This document shows positions 6,979-13,666 of a stretch of 24,441 nt of DNA, in pieces. The stretch is from Pseudomonadota bacterium. GTDB taxonomy: Bacteria > Pseudomonadota > Alphaproteobacteria > UBA9219 > RGZA01. The notes under the pieces were generated by a model, which was given only the letters and a program-made list of their open reading frames with translations, ran no database searches and was not told where the DNA came from. The translations under genes and the position numbers were made by a program. Each line of letters opens with the position of its first letter. The first letter of the stretch is position 1. The stretch is from NCBI GenBank assembly GCA_016195205.1, contig JACQAB010000209.1, positions 1 through 24,441 of the forward strand, written 5' to 3'.

Positions 6979-7740
6979 ATGAATCTGAAAAAAGACACCA
7001 TCCTCATCATTGAGGACGAGCCACCCATCCGCAAACTGCTGACCATCGCGCTGGAAAGCCGTGGCTATAAAGTCGTGGATTGCGACAATGGCCGCGAAGC
7101 CGCGCGCCTTGCCGGATCCGTGAAACCTGAATTAATTGTGCTGGATCTGGGCCTGCCCGATATGGACGGCAAGGAGCTGATTCAGAAGATTCGCGAGTGG
7201 TCGCAATCGCCCATTATCGTCTGCTCGGTACGCAGCGAAGACGATGAAATCGTAAAGGCCCTTGATCTGGGTGCCGACGACTATGTTACCAAACCCTTTA
7301 ATCCCGATGTTCTGCTGGCCCGGGTGCAAGCGAATCTGCGCAAGGCCATCACCCAGGAAGCGGGCGAGCCGGAACTGACCAATGGCGCCATCCGCATGGA
7401 CCTGGTGCGCCACGAGGTGTTCCTGAACGGCCAGAAAACCCTGTTCACACCCAAGGAATATGAGCTGCTGCGCTATTTCATGCTGCACCGTGGCAAGATG
7501 CTGACCCACAAGCAGATCCTGAAAGATGTGTGGGGCCCGGCGCATGGCGAAGACATGCAATACCTGCGTGTCTATGTCAGCCAGGTGCGCGAGAAGATCG
7601 AACGCGACGTTTCCGATCCGGCTTACATTGTTACCGAACCGGGAATCGGCTATCGCATGGAGATTCTCAGCGCGGATGCTGCGAACGCCAACCTGCCAGA
7701 CAAAGACACGCCGGAACTGAAAGCGGCGTCGGGCGCGTAA
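6979..7740 (+). CDS. kdpE: KdpE-like OmpR-family response regulator
   Basis: A 253-residue transcription regulator with an N-terminal receiver (about 4-118) and an OmpR-type winged-helix domain (about 133-232). Visible receiver residues are the acidic E12/D13, phosphoacceptor D56 in VLDLGLPDMDG, and the Lys of DDYVTKPF. The DNA-binding domain carries LFTPKEYELLRYF, ILKDVWGP, the YLRVYVSQVREKIE recognition-helix region and TEPGIGYRM. The wing ending and the YLRxY motif are typical of KdpE, which controls potassium-pump genes with KdpD. A 20-residue tail beyond the wing (DAANANLPDKD onward) is longer than usual. AAGGG lies eight bases upstream. No kdpFABC or sensor is adjacent; a KdpD-like kinase lies 2 kb away on the other strand, so the true target is uncertain. 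Confidence 0.9.
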   Translation: MNLKKDTILIIEDEPPIRKLLTIALESRGYKVVDCDNGREAARLAGSVKPELIVLDLGLPDMDGKELIQKIREWSQSPIIVCSVRSEDDEIVKALDLGADDYVTKPFNPDVLLARVQANLRKAITQEAGEPELTNGAIRMDLVRHEVFLNGQKTLFTPKEYELLRYFMLHRGKMLTHKQILKDVWGPAHGEDMQYLRVYVSQVREKIERDVSDPAYIVTEPGIGYRMEILSADAANANLPDKDTPELKAASGA

Positions 7741-7927
7741 AATAAAAAGCACCCTATTAAACCTAAAGCGTCGATAAGATTGCCCTGAATGAGCATGAAT
7801 CTTTTATGTCCCGCTGATGCAATTAAGGCGTGGACGCATCGACTCCTTACACCCCTTCTGACACCGTGAAACCTGCGCGCCAAAACGGCGCATGGCTCTA
7901 TGCCATAAAAACAAGAAAGGAGCTAAC

Positions 7928-8173
7928 ATGATTATGTCCTTCACACGCTTTGCCCCGGTGGCCGCGATGGCTGTTCTATTAACGGCTTGCGGTACAAATC
8001 CAGCTGATCGTGCCATTAGCGGTGCCGGATTGGGTGCCGCCTCGGGCGCCGCGATTGGCGCTGCAGCGGGTAACCCAGCTATGGGTGCGGCTATTGGTGC
8101 CGCGGCAGGTGGTATTGCCGGCGCCGTCACCAAGCCCGACCAGGTTGACCTTGGCAAACCTGTTTGGAGATAA
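7928..8173 (+). CDS. Small glycine-zipper lipoprotein (second copy type)
   Basis: An 81-residue protein with a signal sequence and lipobox VLLTAC. The mature part contains repeated small-residue blocks (SGAGLGAASGAAIGAAAG and MGAAIGAAAGGIAGAV), a double glycine zipper suggesting membrane insertion or oligomerisation, then a short polar tail. It resembles the lipoprotein at 6586 in design but not closely in sequence. The ATG at 7928 is preceded by AAAGGAG at normal spacing. Its stop overlaps the possible TTG start of the next frame by 10 bases. Two small hairpins (GCGCC/GGCGC at about 7877-7890 and ATGGC/GCCAT at about 7891-7905) sit in the leader. Confidence 0.85.
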   Translation: MIMSFTRFAPVAAMAVLLTACGTNPADRAISGAGLGAASGAAIGAAAGNPAMGAAIGAAAGGIAGAVTKPDQVDLGKPVWR

Positions 8174-8568
8174 GGAGAAACGGAAGGGACCTAAGTTATG
8201 CCTCTACGTTTTTCCTGCTGGCGATCGTAGCGGCCATCCTCGGCTTTACAGAGTTGGCCGGGGCCTTGGCTTCCATCGCCAAGTTCCTGTGTATCCTGTT
8301 TGTGGTGCTGTCTATCGCCACGCTGATCTACACCGTGGTGGACAAGACGGCGGGCCATACCGCCGGTTTAACCTGGTTGCGTAAAAATCCTAAACAGGGG
8401 AGCCATGTCTTCGGGCATGGTTCTCCTGTTTTTTATTGCCCACGCGAAATATCCCCTTGGAAAAGTAAAAAACTAGAATTCGTCCAAAGTTACTTTCGCG
8501 ATTTGCCCCTGTTTCAGCATGAAGAAACCATGTTTCGCGCAAAACCTGAACGGCATGACATCCCTTAA
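8164..8568 (+). CDS. DUF1328-like two-helix membrane protein; frame limits doubtful
   Basis: Residues about 12-60 match the DUF1328 (YtjA-like) pattern: two short transmembrane helices, TFFLLAIVAAILGF and a second with AKFLCILFVVLSIATLIYTVV, joined by a TELAGALASIA turn. Family members are about 55-60 residues and often appear in stress-linked clusters. Two oddities stand out. The open frame begins only with a TTG (8164) inside the previous gene, while the ATG with the best ribosome-binding site (GGAAGGGA, then ATG 8198) is in another frame that stops after ten codons. The frame also runs straight through a strong terminator (8392-8437) to a stop at 8568, giving 134 residues. Either an indel (real or sequencing) has shifted the ends, or the gene is decaying. 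The last 60 or so residues are probably not genuine. Confidence 0.5.
   Translation: MEIRRNGRDLSYASTFFLLAIVAAILGFTELAGALASIAKFLCILFVVLSIATLIYTVVDKTAGHTAGLTWLRKNPKQGSHVFGHGSPVFYCPREISPWKSKKLEFVQSYFRDLPLFQHEETMFRAKPERHDIP
8392..8437 (+). terminator. Strong intrinsic terminator inside the DUF1328-like frame
   Basis: An 18-bp stem: AAACAGGGGAGCCATG (8392-8407) pairs with CATGGTTCTCCTGTTT (8416-8431) with two G-U pairs, extended by T-G and C-G pairs to a UUCG tetraloop. Six T follow the stem's G. It would end transcription of the lipoprotein/DUF1328-like unit. Confidence 0.92.
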
Positions 8569-8833
8569 ACATTTCTCTGGTTCTTCCGAAGCCCGTCCCT
8601 TGCAACGGCGCGAACTTCACGCGCTGTCCGAGGAAATGCAGGGGCTTTTGGCAACGCTGTCAAGCCTAGTGGAGCAAATTGAACCCTATGCCGGGCCCGC
8701 GGCCATCCTTCTTGCCAAGAAAAAGCTGAAAGGGCAGGTCGCCCGCCTGCGGGATGCTACTTCGCTAATGGGTACTATTCTGGAAACCAATTCCAGCGAG
8801 ATCCTAAGATACGTAAAGAAACGTGCGGGATAA
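8519..8833 (+). CDS. Hypothetical protein, helical, soluble
   Basis: No family recognised. The 104-residue product has no signal peptide or membrane helix. After a short variable N-terminus it is predicted by eye to be mostly helical, with Leu/Glu/Lys-rich heptad-like stretches (RRELHALSEEMQGLLATLSS, AKKKLKGQVARLRDATSLMG) and a basic end (RYVKKRAG), so a coiled-coil or helix-bundle protein is likely. Two starts are possible, ATG 8519 and ATG 8555; neither has a clear ribosome-binding site, and the N-terminal 12 residues are uncertain. It begins after the terminator at 8392-8437, so it should have its own promoter, which I could not identify. Confidence 0.6.
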   Translation: MKKPCFAQNLNGMTSLKHFSGSSEARPLQRRELHALSEEMQGLLATLSSLVEQIEPYAGPAAILLAKKKLKGQVARLRDATSLMGTILETNSSEILRYVKKRAG

Positions 8834-8839
8834 CACATG

Positions 8840-8859
8840 AAAGGGGTTTAAGCCCCTTA
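8840..8859. terminator. Short bidirectional hairpin between convergent genes
   Basis: AAGGGG (8841-8846) pairs with CCCCTT (8853-8858) around a TTTAAG loop. The stem is short and the T-run poor. It sits exactly between the convergent stops at 8833 and 8857. Confidence 0.4.
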
Positions 8860-9168
8860 CTCTACTCTTTTCACTTTAATTACGGGAATCCCGGCGGAAA
8901 GGATTGGCCTTTCCACCGGGATAAGGCATCCAACTGTCCCGGCCGCTTCTTCGTGCTGGTCAGAGATGCGTTTTGAACTGCAAAGATTCCGTTGAAGGAT
9001 GATTTCCGATTTCATTTCTGAATTCGCAGCATCCAGCCGGGTCAGCTGGAATATCGCCAAAGGCTTGGGGCGGTCGATGATGTCCTGAGCATGCAAGGCA
9101 TGCGTAAAAGCGACGAAAAGCGTAAGCGCGAAACAGCAGGTGGCCAAAGCCGCGGTTATTTTGTTCAT
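8857..9168 (-). CDS. Small exported protein of unknown family
   Basis: A 103-residue protein with a clear Sec signal peptide (MNKITAALATCCFALTLFVAF, cleavage probably after HALHA). The mature part, about 75 residues, has two cysteines (RNLCSSKR and TVGCLIPV) that could form a disulfide, and ends with a Val/Ile/Lys-rich strand (IPVIKVKRVE). The family is not recognised. An in-frame upstream ATG (9240) would bury the signal peptide; the start at 9168 is preferred because GGGAGG lies just upstream. It lies downstream of the sensor kinase/receiver pair on the same strand, with about 150 bp between, so it probably has its own promoter. Confidence 0.75.
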   Translation of the reverse strand: MNKITAALATCCFALTLFVAFTHALHAQDIIDRPKPLAIFQLTRLDAANSEMKSEIILQRNLCSSKRISDQHEEAAGTVGCLIPVERPILSAGIPVIKVKRVE

Positions 9169-9319
9169 CGCCTGCCTCCCTTTCGTTCCCTTTGCCTTAA
9201 TGAAGAGGGCCAAGACAGGCCTTCTTCGTGGATTCTTCAAGGCACGGTAAGAGGATTCTTCTTAAAATGCGATCAGATGCGCATAGGAAAACTATAAGCG
9301 GAAAATAAAAATGCGTTTT

Positions 9320-9733
9320 TTATTGTGGCGGTTGAGGGGAGACAGCCGGCGATGACATTTGGAGCTGCGCTTGGATCAAATCCAACAAATCTTCCATTAA
9401 AAAAGGCTTGGTAAGATAAGCATCGGCGCCCAAGGCATAAGCCCGGCTGATCATGGCCTGTTCTTTGCGTACCGTCAGCACCACCACCGAAGGAAAATGG
9501 CCGTTGGCGGTTTTCTTTTTCAGATCGGCTAGAATATCCAATCCGTCGGCATCGGGCAGGCCAAGGTCAAGCACCACCACGTCGGGTTTCACCTCGGCGC
9601 ACATCTGCAGGCCGCCCGCAGCGGTGCCGGCTTCAAAATAAGACACCCCTTGCGCCTGCAGCGAAATACGCAGAAACGTGCGGATAGGCACCGCATCGTC
9701 GATCACAAGAATTTTTTTGTCACGCAATTCCAT
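9320..9733 (-). CDS. Stand-alone response-regulator receiver (CheY-like)
   Basis: A 137-residue single receiver domain with no output domain. It has the acidic pair D12/D13, phosphoacceptor D56 in VVLDLGLPDADG, Thr in VVVLTVRKEQ, and the Lys of DAYLTKPF, so it should be competent for phosphorylation. The last 15 or so residues are a Ser/Pro/Gln-rich tail. Its start codon overlaps the stop of the upstream KdpD-like kinase (TAATG), so the two are translationally coupled and it is the obvious phosphate acceptor for that kinase. It may act as a phosphate sink, a relay to another regulator such as the KdpE-like protein at 6979, or by protein contact. Confidence 0.92.
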   Translation of the reverse strand: MELRDKKILVIDDAVPIRTFLRISLQAQGVSYFEAGTAAGGLQMCAEVKPDVVVLDLGLPDADGLDILADLKKKTANGHFPSVVVLTVRKEQAMISRAYALGADAYLTKPFLMEDLLDLIQAQLQMSSPAVSPQPPQ

Positions 9734-11730
9734 TACGCTACCCGTTTTTCATCCTGCGCGCTCACCTTGCGCCATCTAGGTAAAGTTATGGTGAATACCG
9801 CGCCCCCTTCGGCATGATTGCTGGCGGTAATGCCGCCGCCCTGCGCCTGCATCACGCTGCGGGCAATGGCCAACCCCAGCCCCGTGCCGGCCACCTGGCT
9901 GTCCTGGCGCTTGATGCGGGCGTATTTGTCGAAAATCTTGTCGAGATGGCCTTCGGGAATGCCGGGCCCGCGGTCGCGCACCTCGAAATGAAATTGGCCA
10001 TTTTCCACGCGCCACTTCACTTCAATATGCGTGCCGCGCGGCGTGTATTTGGCGGCGTTATCCAGAATGTTCTGCAACACCTGTTCGGTCATCATCATGT
10101 CGATGCAGATTTCGTTCTCATCTCCATCGCTTTTCTGGATCTCCAGATGATGATAATGCAGCCGCCCGCGCAGGCGTTTTTCCACGCTGCGCATCAGCTC
10201 GGAAGGCCTGACCCATTCCTGCTTGAAGCGGATCTGTCCACTTTCCAGGCGCGTCATGTCCAGAATATTGGTGATGAAGCTGTCCAGGCGCTGCGCTTCT
10301 TCCAGCGCGGTTTGAATCAACATAAGGCGCTGGGCTTCGGGAAGTTGGGCGCCGATCGAGCGATACACGCTGAGTGAGCCGATCACCGACGCCAGCGGCG
10401 TTTTCAGGTCGTGCGACACGCTGGACAAAAGCATGGAGCGAAGTTTTTCGCGCTCCTCGCGCAGGCGCACATCTTCCATGGCCTGGCCCATCATCAGGCG
10501 CTCAAGGATAAGCGCCACGGAATCGGCGATGGCCGTGCGCAAGCGGCGATAAGCTTCGTCGGCCACCGATTTGCTGTTCATATGAATGGCCAGAACACCG
10601 ATGACGGTAGAAGGAGTCAGCAACGGCTTAAAGCGCCAGGCGCTTTTATCATAGTAGGGCGTGGCAAAGCCGGTAATCTTGGCTTCCTGCCAGCATAAAT
10701 CCAGCGCGGCTTCGTCTTCAGGCGCCAAGGTGACCTGGGCAGGCATGGCCGCTTCCAGCCGGTCAGGATTAAAGGGCGGCGGCAGGAAAAAAATGATGTC
10801 TGTTTTCAAAATTGCCGAAAGTTCCTTATGCAGGGCTTCAAGTGTCTGCTGATAGCTGTGGGTTCGGAAGCTGATACGGTACATGCGGAACAACGCCTGC
10901 ATGCGATTCATCTGTTCTTCACGCTGATCGGCGGTGATGCGATGACGGTTCACTAACAATCCAAGAATAAAGGCCGCGGCCATGAACAACCCCAAATCCA
11001 CCACATCCGCCACATTGCGGATCAGCGTGTGGAAGGTGGGCTGCACATAAAGAAAATTCATGGTCAGATAGCCGCCCACCGCCGCGATCATCCCCGGCAC
11101 CAGGCCATAACGCCCGGAGATAAACGCCGCGGCGATCACATATATCATGCGCCGGTTGCGAAGGGCCGAGCCAAAAGCCTCAGGAATGAAAAAGTTGACA
11201 ATTTCAATCGCCATGGTGGCAATAACGATGGCCGCCACGGCGTAAAACACCTCGTTCATGCGCAAATCACGCAGTTGCAGCCAGTCCTTCCAGGAACGGT
11301 GCATAAACACACTGCCTTCCAACGGGATGGATTCCACCGCACAAGGCAGGGCTTTTTTTAATCTTTCCGTAAAAGATGGGTGTAAGTTTTCGATCCAGCT
11401 CTTTTTTTCCAACTCTCCCACGAAGATCATTTTCACCGGGACATTGCGGCCCTCCTGTTGCTCCAGGAAGTGCCGCAGACCATCGACAGAGTTTTTGATA
11501 TCCAGTGTTTCGGTTGCGCCTCCCATCTCTTCCGCCAGAGTAAGGGCCTGAAGGATTCGTGTTTGGCTTTCCTTATCGGATTTTTGCCGATGATCATCGA
11601 TATGAACGGCCAGCCAGGGCATGCCGGTTTTTTGAGCATAGCGCTTGGCCGTTCGCAGCAGCGCGATCACTCGCGGATGATCGCTCACCAGGGCCAATAC
11701 ACACCCCGTTTTTACCTGTTCCATTGACAT
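9733..11730 (-). CDS. KdpD-like sensor histidine kinase lacking the KdpD N-terminal domain
   Basis: A 665-residue membrane kinase. It begins with a Usp-like domain (about 8-130), then a DUF4118 block of four membrane helices (about 160-262, including the RRMIYVIAAAFISGRYG segment), a GAF-like region (about 285-415), HisKA with phospho-acceptor H440 in SSVSHDLKTPLASVIGS, and HATPase with N558 (ILDNAAKYTP), DRGPGIPEG and GTGLGLAIARSVM. This is the order of KdpD from its Usp domain onward, but the roughly 200-residue N-terminal KdpD domain with its Walker-type ATP site is missing, and the ORF starts cleanly with AGGA nine bases before the ATG. In place of a DNA-binding KdpE, it is coupled to a stand-alone receiver. 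It probably senses an ionic, turgor or envelope signal; the ligand is unknown. Confidence 0.92.
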   Translation of the reverse strand: MSMEQVKTGCVLALVSDHPRVIALLRTAKRYAQKTGMPWLAVHIDDHRQKSDKESQTRILQALTLAEEMGGATETLDIKNSVDGLRHFLEQQEGRNVPVKMIFVGELEKKSWIENLHPSFTERLKKALPCAVESIPLEGSVFMHRSWKDWLQLRDLRMNEVFYAVAAIVIATMAIEIVNFFIPEAFGSALRNRRMIYVIAAAFISGRYGLVPGMIAAVGGYLTMNFLYVQPTFHTLIRNVADVVDLGLFMAAAFILGLLVNRHRITADQREEQMNRMQALFRMYRISFRTHSYQQTLEALHKELSAILKTDIIFFLPPPFNPDRLEAAMPAQVTLAPEDEAALDLCWQEAKITGFATPYYDKSAWRFKPLLTPSTVIGVLAIHMNSKSVADEAYRRLRTAIADSVALILERLMMGQAMEDVRLREEREKLRSMLLSSVSHDLKTPLASVIGSLSVYRSIGAQLPEAQRLMLIQTALEEAQRLDSFITNILDMTRLESGQIRFKQEWVRPSELMRSVEKRLRGRLHYHHLEIQKSDGDENEICIDMMMTEQVLQNILDNAAKYTPRGTHIEVKWRVENGQFHFEVRDRGPGIPEGHLDKIFDKYARIKRQDSQVAGTGLGLAIARSVMQAQGGGITASNHAEGGAVFTITLPRWRKVSAQDEKRVA

Positions 11731-11852
11731 AACTATTTTCCTCGCCCTTTATGAGGGCAAATTCTTCTATCCGCATGATAAGTCAAGATTTATGTCCTCA
11801 TTTCAACTATCGACTTTCCGGTATAAAAATTCCATAAGTTCGTCTTATTATA

Positions 11853-11880
11853 GAAAAAAAGCGGCTTGAAGCCGCTTTTC
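11853..11880 (-). terminator. Intrinsic terminator for the small-gene operon (minus strand)
   Basis: AAGCGGC (11859-11865) pairs with GCCGCTT (11871-11877) around TTGAA. On the minus strand a seven-T run follows, so it ends the transcript of the genes at 11923-12804. Confidence 0.85.
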
Positions 11881-11922
11881 TCTAGTTTGTTCTAAAAGAA
11901 CGCTTTTTTCGGGTTTTTCAGG

Positions 11923-12174
11923 TCACTTCGTCCCTTTAATGTCCTTGCCGACACCCTCCACGGTATCCCCGACTTTTTCACCGAGGGTTTTCTGGCTTTC
12001 GGGTTTCAGTTCCTTGCCGGCGTCCCGGACCCCTTCCGAAACCTTGTCGATGGCGCGATTCACGCGCGATCCCAAACTGTCGCTGTTGCTCGGCGACTGC
12101 AGCAGGAAAACCAGCAGCACAACCGCCACGGCAACGGCGGCAAATGTAGCCAGATATCTTTGATTATTGCTCAT
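11923..12174 (-). CDS. Small membrane-anchored protein
   Basis: An 83-residue protein with one N-terminal transmembrane helix (about 8-27, YLATFAAVAVAVVLLVFLL) and a charged, repeat-like soluble tail rich in Gly, Lys, Asp and Glu (VNRAIDKVSEGVRDAGKELK, then KVGDTVEGVGKDIKGTK). The tail resembles the amphipathic 11-mer style of late-embryogenesis or YtxH/CsbD-like stress proteins, but no family match is certain. AAGGAGG sits directly upstream of the ATG. It is the last of three closely spaced minus-strand genes and is followed by a terminator. Confidence 0.8.
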   Translation of the reverse strand: MSNNQRYLATFAAVAVAVVLLVFLLQSPSNSDSLGSRVNRAIDKVSEGVRDAGKELKPESQKTLGEKVGDTVEGVGKDIKGTK

Positions 12175-12222
12175 AGGATCCTCCTTGGTGGGTTAAAGAC
12201 GCTTATTCAAGAATCACGCCGA

Positions 12223-12363
12223 CTAGATTTGCGGCCATTCTTCGTGCCCGGCATCAGGTTCGGTACGCTCGCAGGGCATGTTCTCGTCGAAGATGCTCAA
12301 TTCCTCAAGCGAGTCACTGTCGGGCAGTAAATAATCATCAAAGCGTCGATCATAAAAGTTCAT
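12223..12363 (-). CDS. 46-residue acidic small protein
   Basis: A short frame not usually called by length cut-offs: MNFYDRRFDDYLLPDSDS... ending EEWPQI. It is very acidic, with clusters of Asp/Glu and one Cys, and has no membrane helix. The ATG is preceded by an excellent AAGGAGG. It lies between two same-strand genes with gaps of about 39 and 48 bp, so it is very likely translated in the same operon. No family is recognised; it could be a small regulatory or adaptor protein. Confidence 0.65.
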   Translation of the reverse strand: MNFYDRRFDDYLLPDSDSLEELSIFDENMPCERTEPDAGHEEWPQI

Positions 12364-12402
12364 GGTATCCTCCTTGTTGTTTTCCTCTTCGTCTTTCCCC
12401 TA

Positions 12403-12804
12403 CTACTCGGAAACTTCCTCCAGCTTTTTTCTGACATGCATGATGGCACTTAGGGCCTTGGCCAGGCGATCGACCTTGTATCCTGTGCTACGCGCCGCAG
12501 CCTGGCTTTCATCATCGAATCTTTGCAGATCGGCAGCGGCCGTTTTCAGCCGGGTCTCTACTTTCTCCAGCAGCTCGGCGCCTTTGCGGGCAACTTTTTT
12601 TGGATCGCTGGGTTTACGGGCCTGCAACAACCGGTCGACGGATTCCAGCTCGTCGCGGCCCATGTCTTCATCGCGCAGGCAGTCGCCGAATTGTTCCTGA
12701 ACGGTGCTGATTTCATCGTGCACTGCTTCTAAGGTGTTTTCGCCGCCGCTCTCTATCAGAATCGGTTCGTACATGTCTTCTCCATCGTGAACTTCAATAA
12801 GCAT
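12403..12804 (-). CDS. Hypothetical coiled-coil protein
   Basis: A 133-residue, mostly acidic, soluble protein; the family is not recognised. The first 20 residues (MLIEVHDGEDMYEPILIESG) look like a short beta region, and the rest is predicted by eye to be helical, with coiled-coil-like stretches around EISTVQEQFGDCLRDED, AELLEKVETRLKTAAADLQR and VDRLAKALSAIMHVRKKLEE. A GAGAG element lies about eight bases upstream. It is the first gene of the minus-strand trio (with the 46-residue protein and the small membrane protein), divergent from the exported protein at 13066. Confidence 0.7.
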   Translation of the reverse strand: MLIEVHDGEDMYEPILIESGGENTLEAVHDEISTVQEQFGDCLRDEDMGRDELESVDRLLQARKPSDPKKVARKGAELLEKVETRLKTAAADLQRFDDESQAAARSTGYKVDRLAKALSAIMHVRKKLEEVSE

Positions 12805-13033
12805 TTCGCAATCTCTCGCGGTTGTTGTTGGAAGACTTAAGCATCGGCTGTCAATTTGCAGTCGGGGTTTGACGGAGAATTCATCAGGAGCAAGTAAATT
12901 TATGAATGTTTTATTCGCGACCTAGGCAACGGTTCTTCAGTAGGGATGCGTCCATGAAAACAAAAGATTTTTATTCTCCCCTTATATTTTCTAGGTCTCC
13001 TTCAAACAGCAAATTGAAAAGGAGTCTGGGAAG

Positions 13034-13069
13034 ATGAAATTCACGCAGAATCAAAGGAGACCATCATGA
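13034..13069 (+). other. Possible 11-codon leader ORF coupled to the next gene
   Basis: ATG 13034 follows AAGGAG at normal spacing and reads 11 codons (MKFTQNQRRPS) to TGA at 13067-13069, overlapping the ATG of the exported protein (13066) as ATGA. The inner AGGAGA needed by the downstream gene lies inside this leader. The arrangement is compatible with translational coupling. Confidence 0.35.
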
Positions 13070-13485
13070 AAAAAATTGCGGCTTTTGCCCTCTTGGGAAC
13101 GCTGTTATGCGGTTCCGCCCAGGCTTATATGAACGCCCCGGTCATAAGCGGCGGCGTGGGTGAAGAGGGCCGCGCGGCGATTGAAAAAATCCAAAGCAAC
13201 TACAGCGTGAAAACCATCTTCACCGGCGAGGGTGGTATTTATCTGTCGGATGTCGATGTGCAGATTGTTGACCGCAATGGCAACGTGATGGTCAGCAACG
13301 TGTCGCAAGGGCCCATGCTTCTCGCGGCGCTGCCGCCGGGGCGTTATATCCTGCAAGCTGCCGCAGATGGTTACGTGAAAAAACAAGATTTCACGGTGGG
13401 CCGCAACGGCTTAAAGACCCTGTATGTGCGCTTCCCGGTGCATGACGATAACGGAGGCGACTACGAACGCAATCGGTCCCTTTAG
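13066..13485 (+). CDS. Exported protein with carboxypeptidase-regulatory-like beta fold
   Basis: A 139-residue secreted protein. A signal peptide (about 1-20, MKKIAAFALLGTLLCGSAQA) precedes a mature domain. Residues about 58-128 show the beta-sandwich style of carboxypeptidase regulatory/PEGA-like domains: VDVQIVDRNGNVMVSN, then LLAALPPGRYILQAAADGY, then the closing FTVGRNGLKTLYVRF. Such domains usually mediate binding rather than catalysis. The end (HDDNGGDYERNRSL) is charged. AGGAGA lies about seven bases before the ATG. It is followed by two hairpins that end transcription. Function is unknown. Confidence 0.8.
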   Translation: MKKIAAFALLGTLLCGSAQAYMNAPVISGGVGEEGRAAIEKIQSNYSVKTIFTGEGGIYLSDVDVQIVDRNGNVMVSNVSQGPMLLAALPPGRYILQAAADGYVKKQDFTVGRNGLKTLYVRFPVHDDNGGDYERNRSL

Positions 13486-13500
13486 GTAAATTGTTTTCTC

Positions 13501-13565
13501 CGCGAGAGCTCACTCTCGCGACCAGGGCAGCTGGCATCGGGGGGTGCCGGCTGCCCCTTTATTTG
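13501..13565 (+). terminator. Two tandem hairpins ending the 13066 transcript
   Basis: First a perfect 8-bp hairpin CGCGAGAG/CTCTCGCG (13501-13520). Then a 12-bp hairpin, GGGCAGCTGGCA (13525-13536) with TGCCGGCTGCCC (13545-13556), including one T-G pair. It is followed by CTTTATTTGTTG. The second has terminator character; the first may be an added pausing or stability element. Confidence 0.8.
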
Positions 13566-13613
13566 TTGTTTGGAGTCCGAAATCTGCTGATGCCTGCCAC
13601 GCTGATCGCACGC

Positions 13614-13646
13614 ATAAAAAAGAGCCCCGCAAGCGGGGCTCTTTCC
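13614..13646 (-). terminator. Intrinsic terminator for the His/Met-rich protein gene (minus strand)
   Basis: A 12-bp palindrome, AAAGAGCCCCGC (13619-13630) with GCGGGGCTCTTT (13633-13644). On the minus strand the T-run continues after the stem, so it terminates the gene at 13667-13999. Confidence 0.85.
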
Positions 13647-13666
13647 CATAAAAAGCTTGCCTTCAA

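Noticed and set aside
7132..7752. 206-codon minus-strand open frame
   Set aside because: Shadow of the KdpE-like regulator on the opposite strand.
9814..10377. 187-codon plus-strand open frame
   Set aside because: Antisense to the histidine kinase catalytic region, with no recognisable domain.
6979..11730. A complete kdp potassium-uptake operon
   Set aside because: No kdpF, kdpA, kdpB or kdpC is present; the KdpE-like and KdpD-like genes are on opposite strands and are not adjacent.
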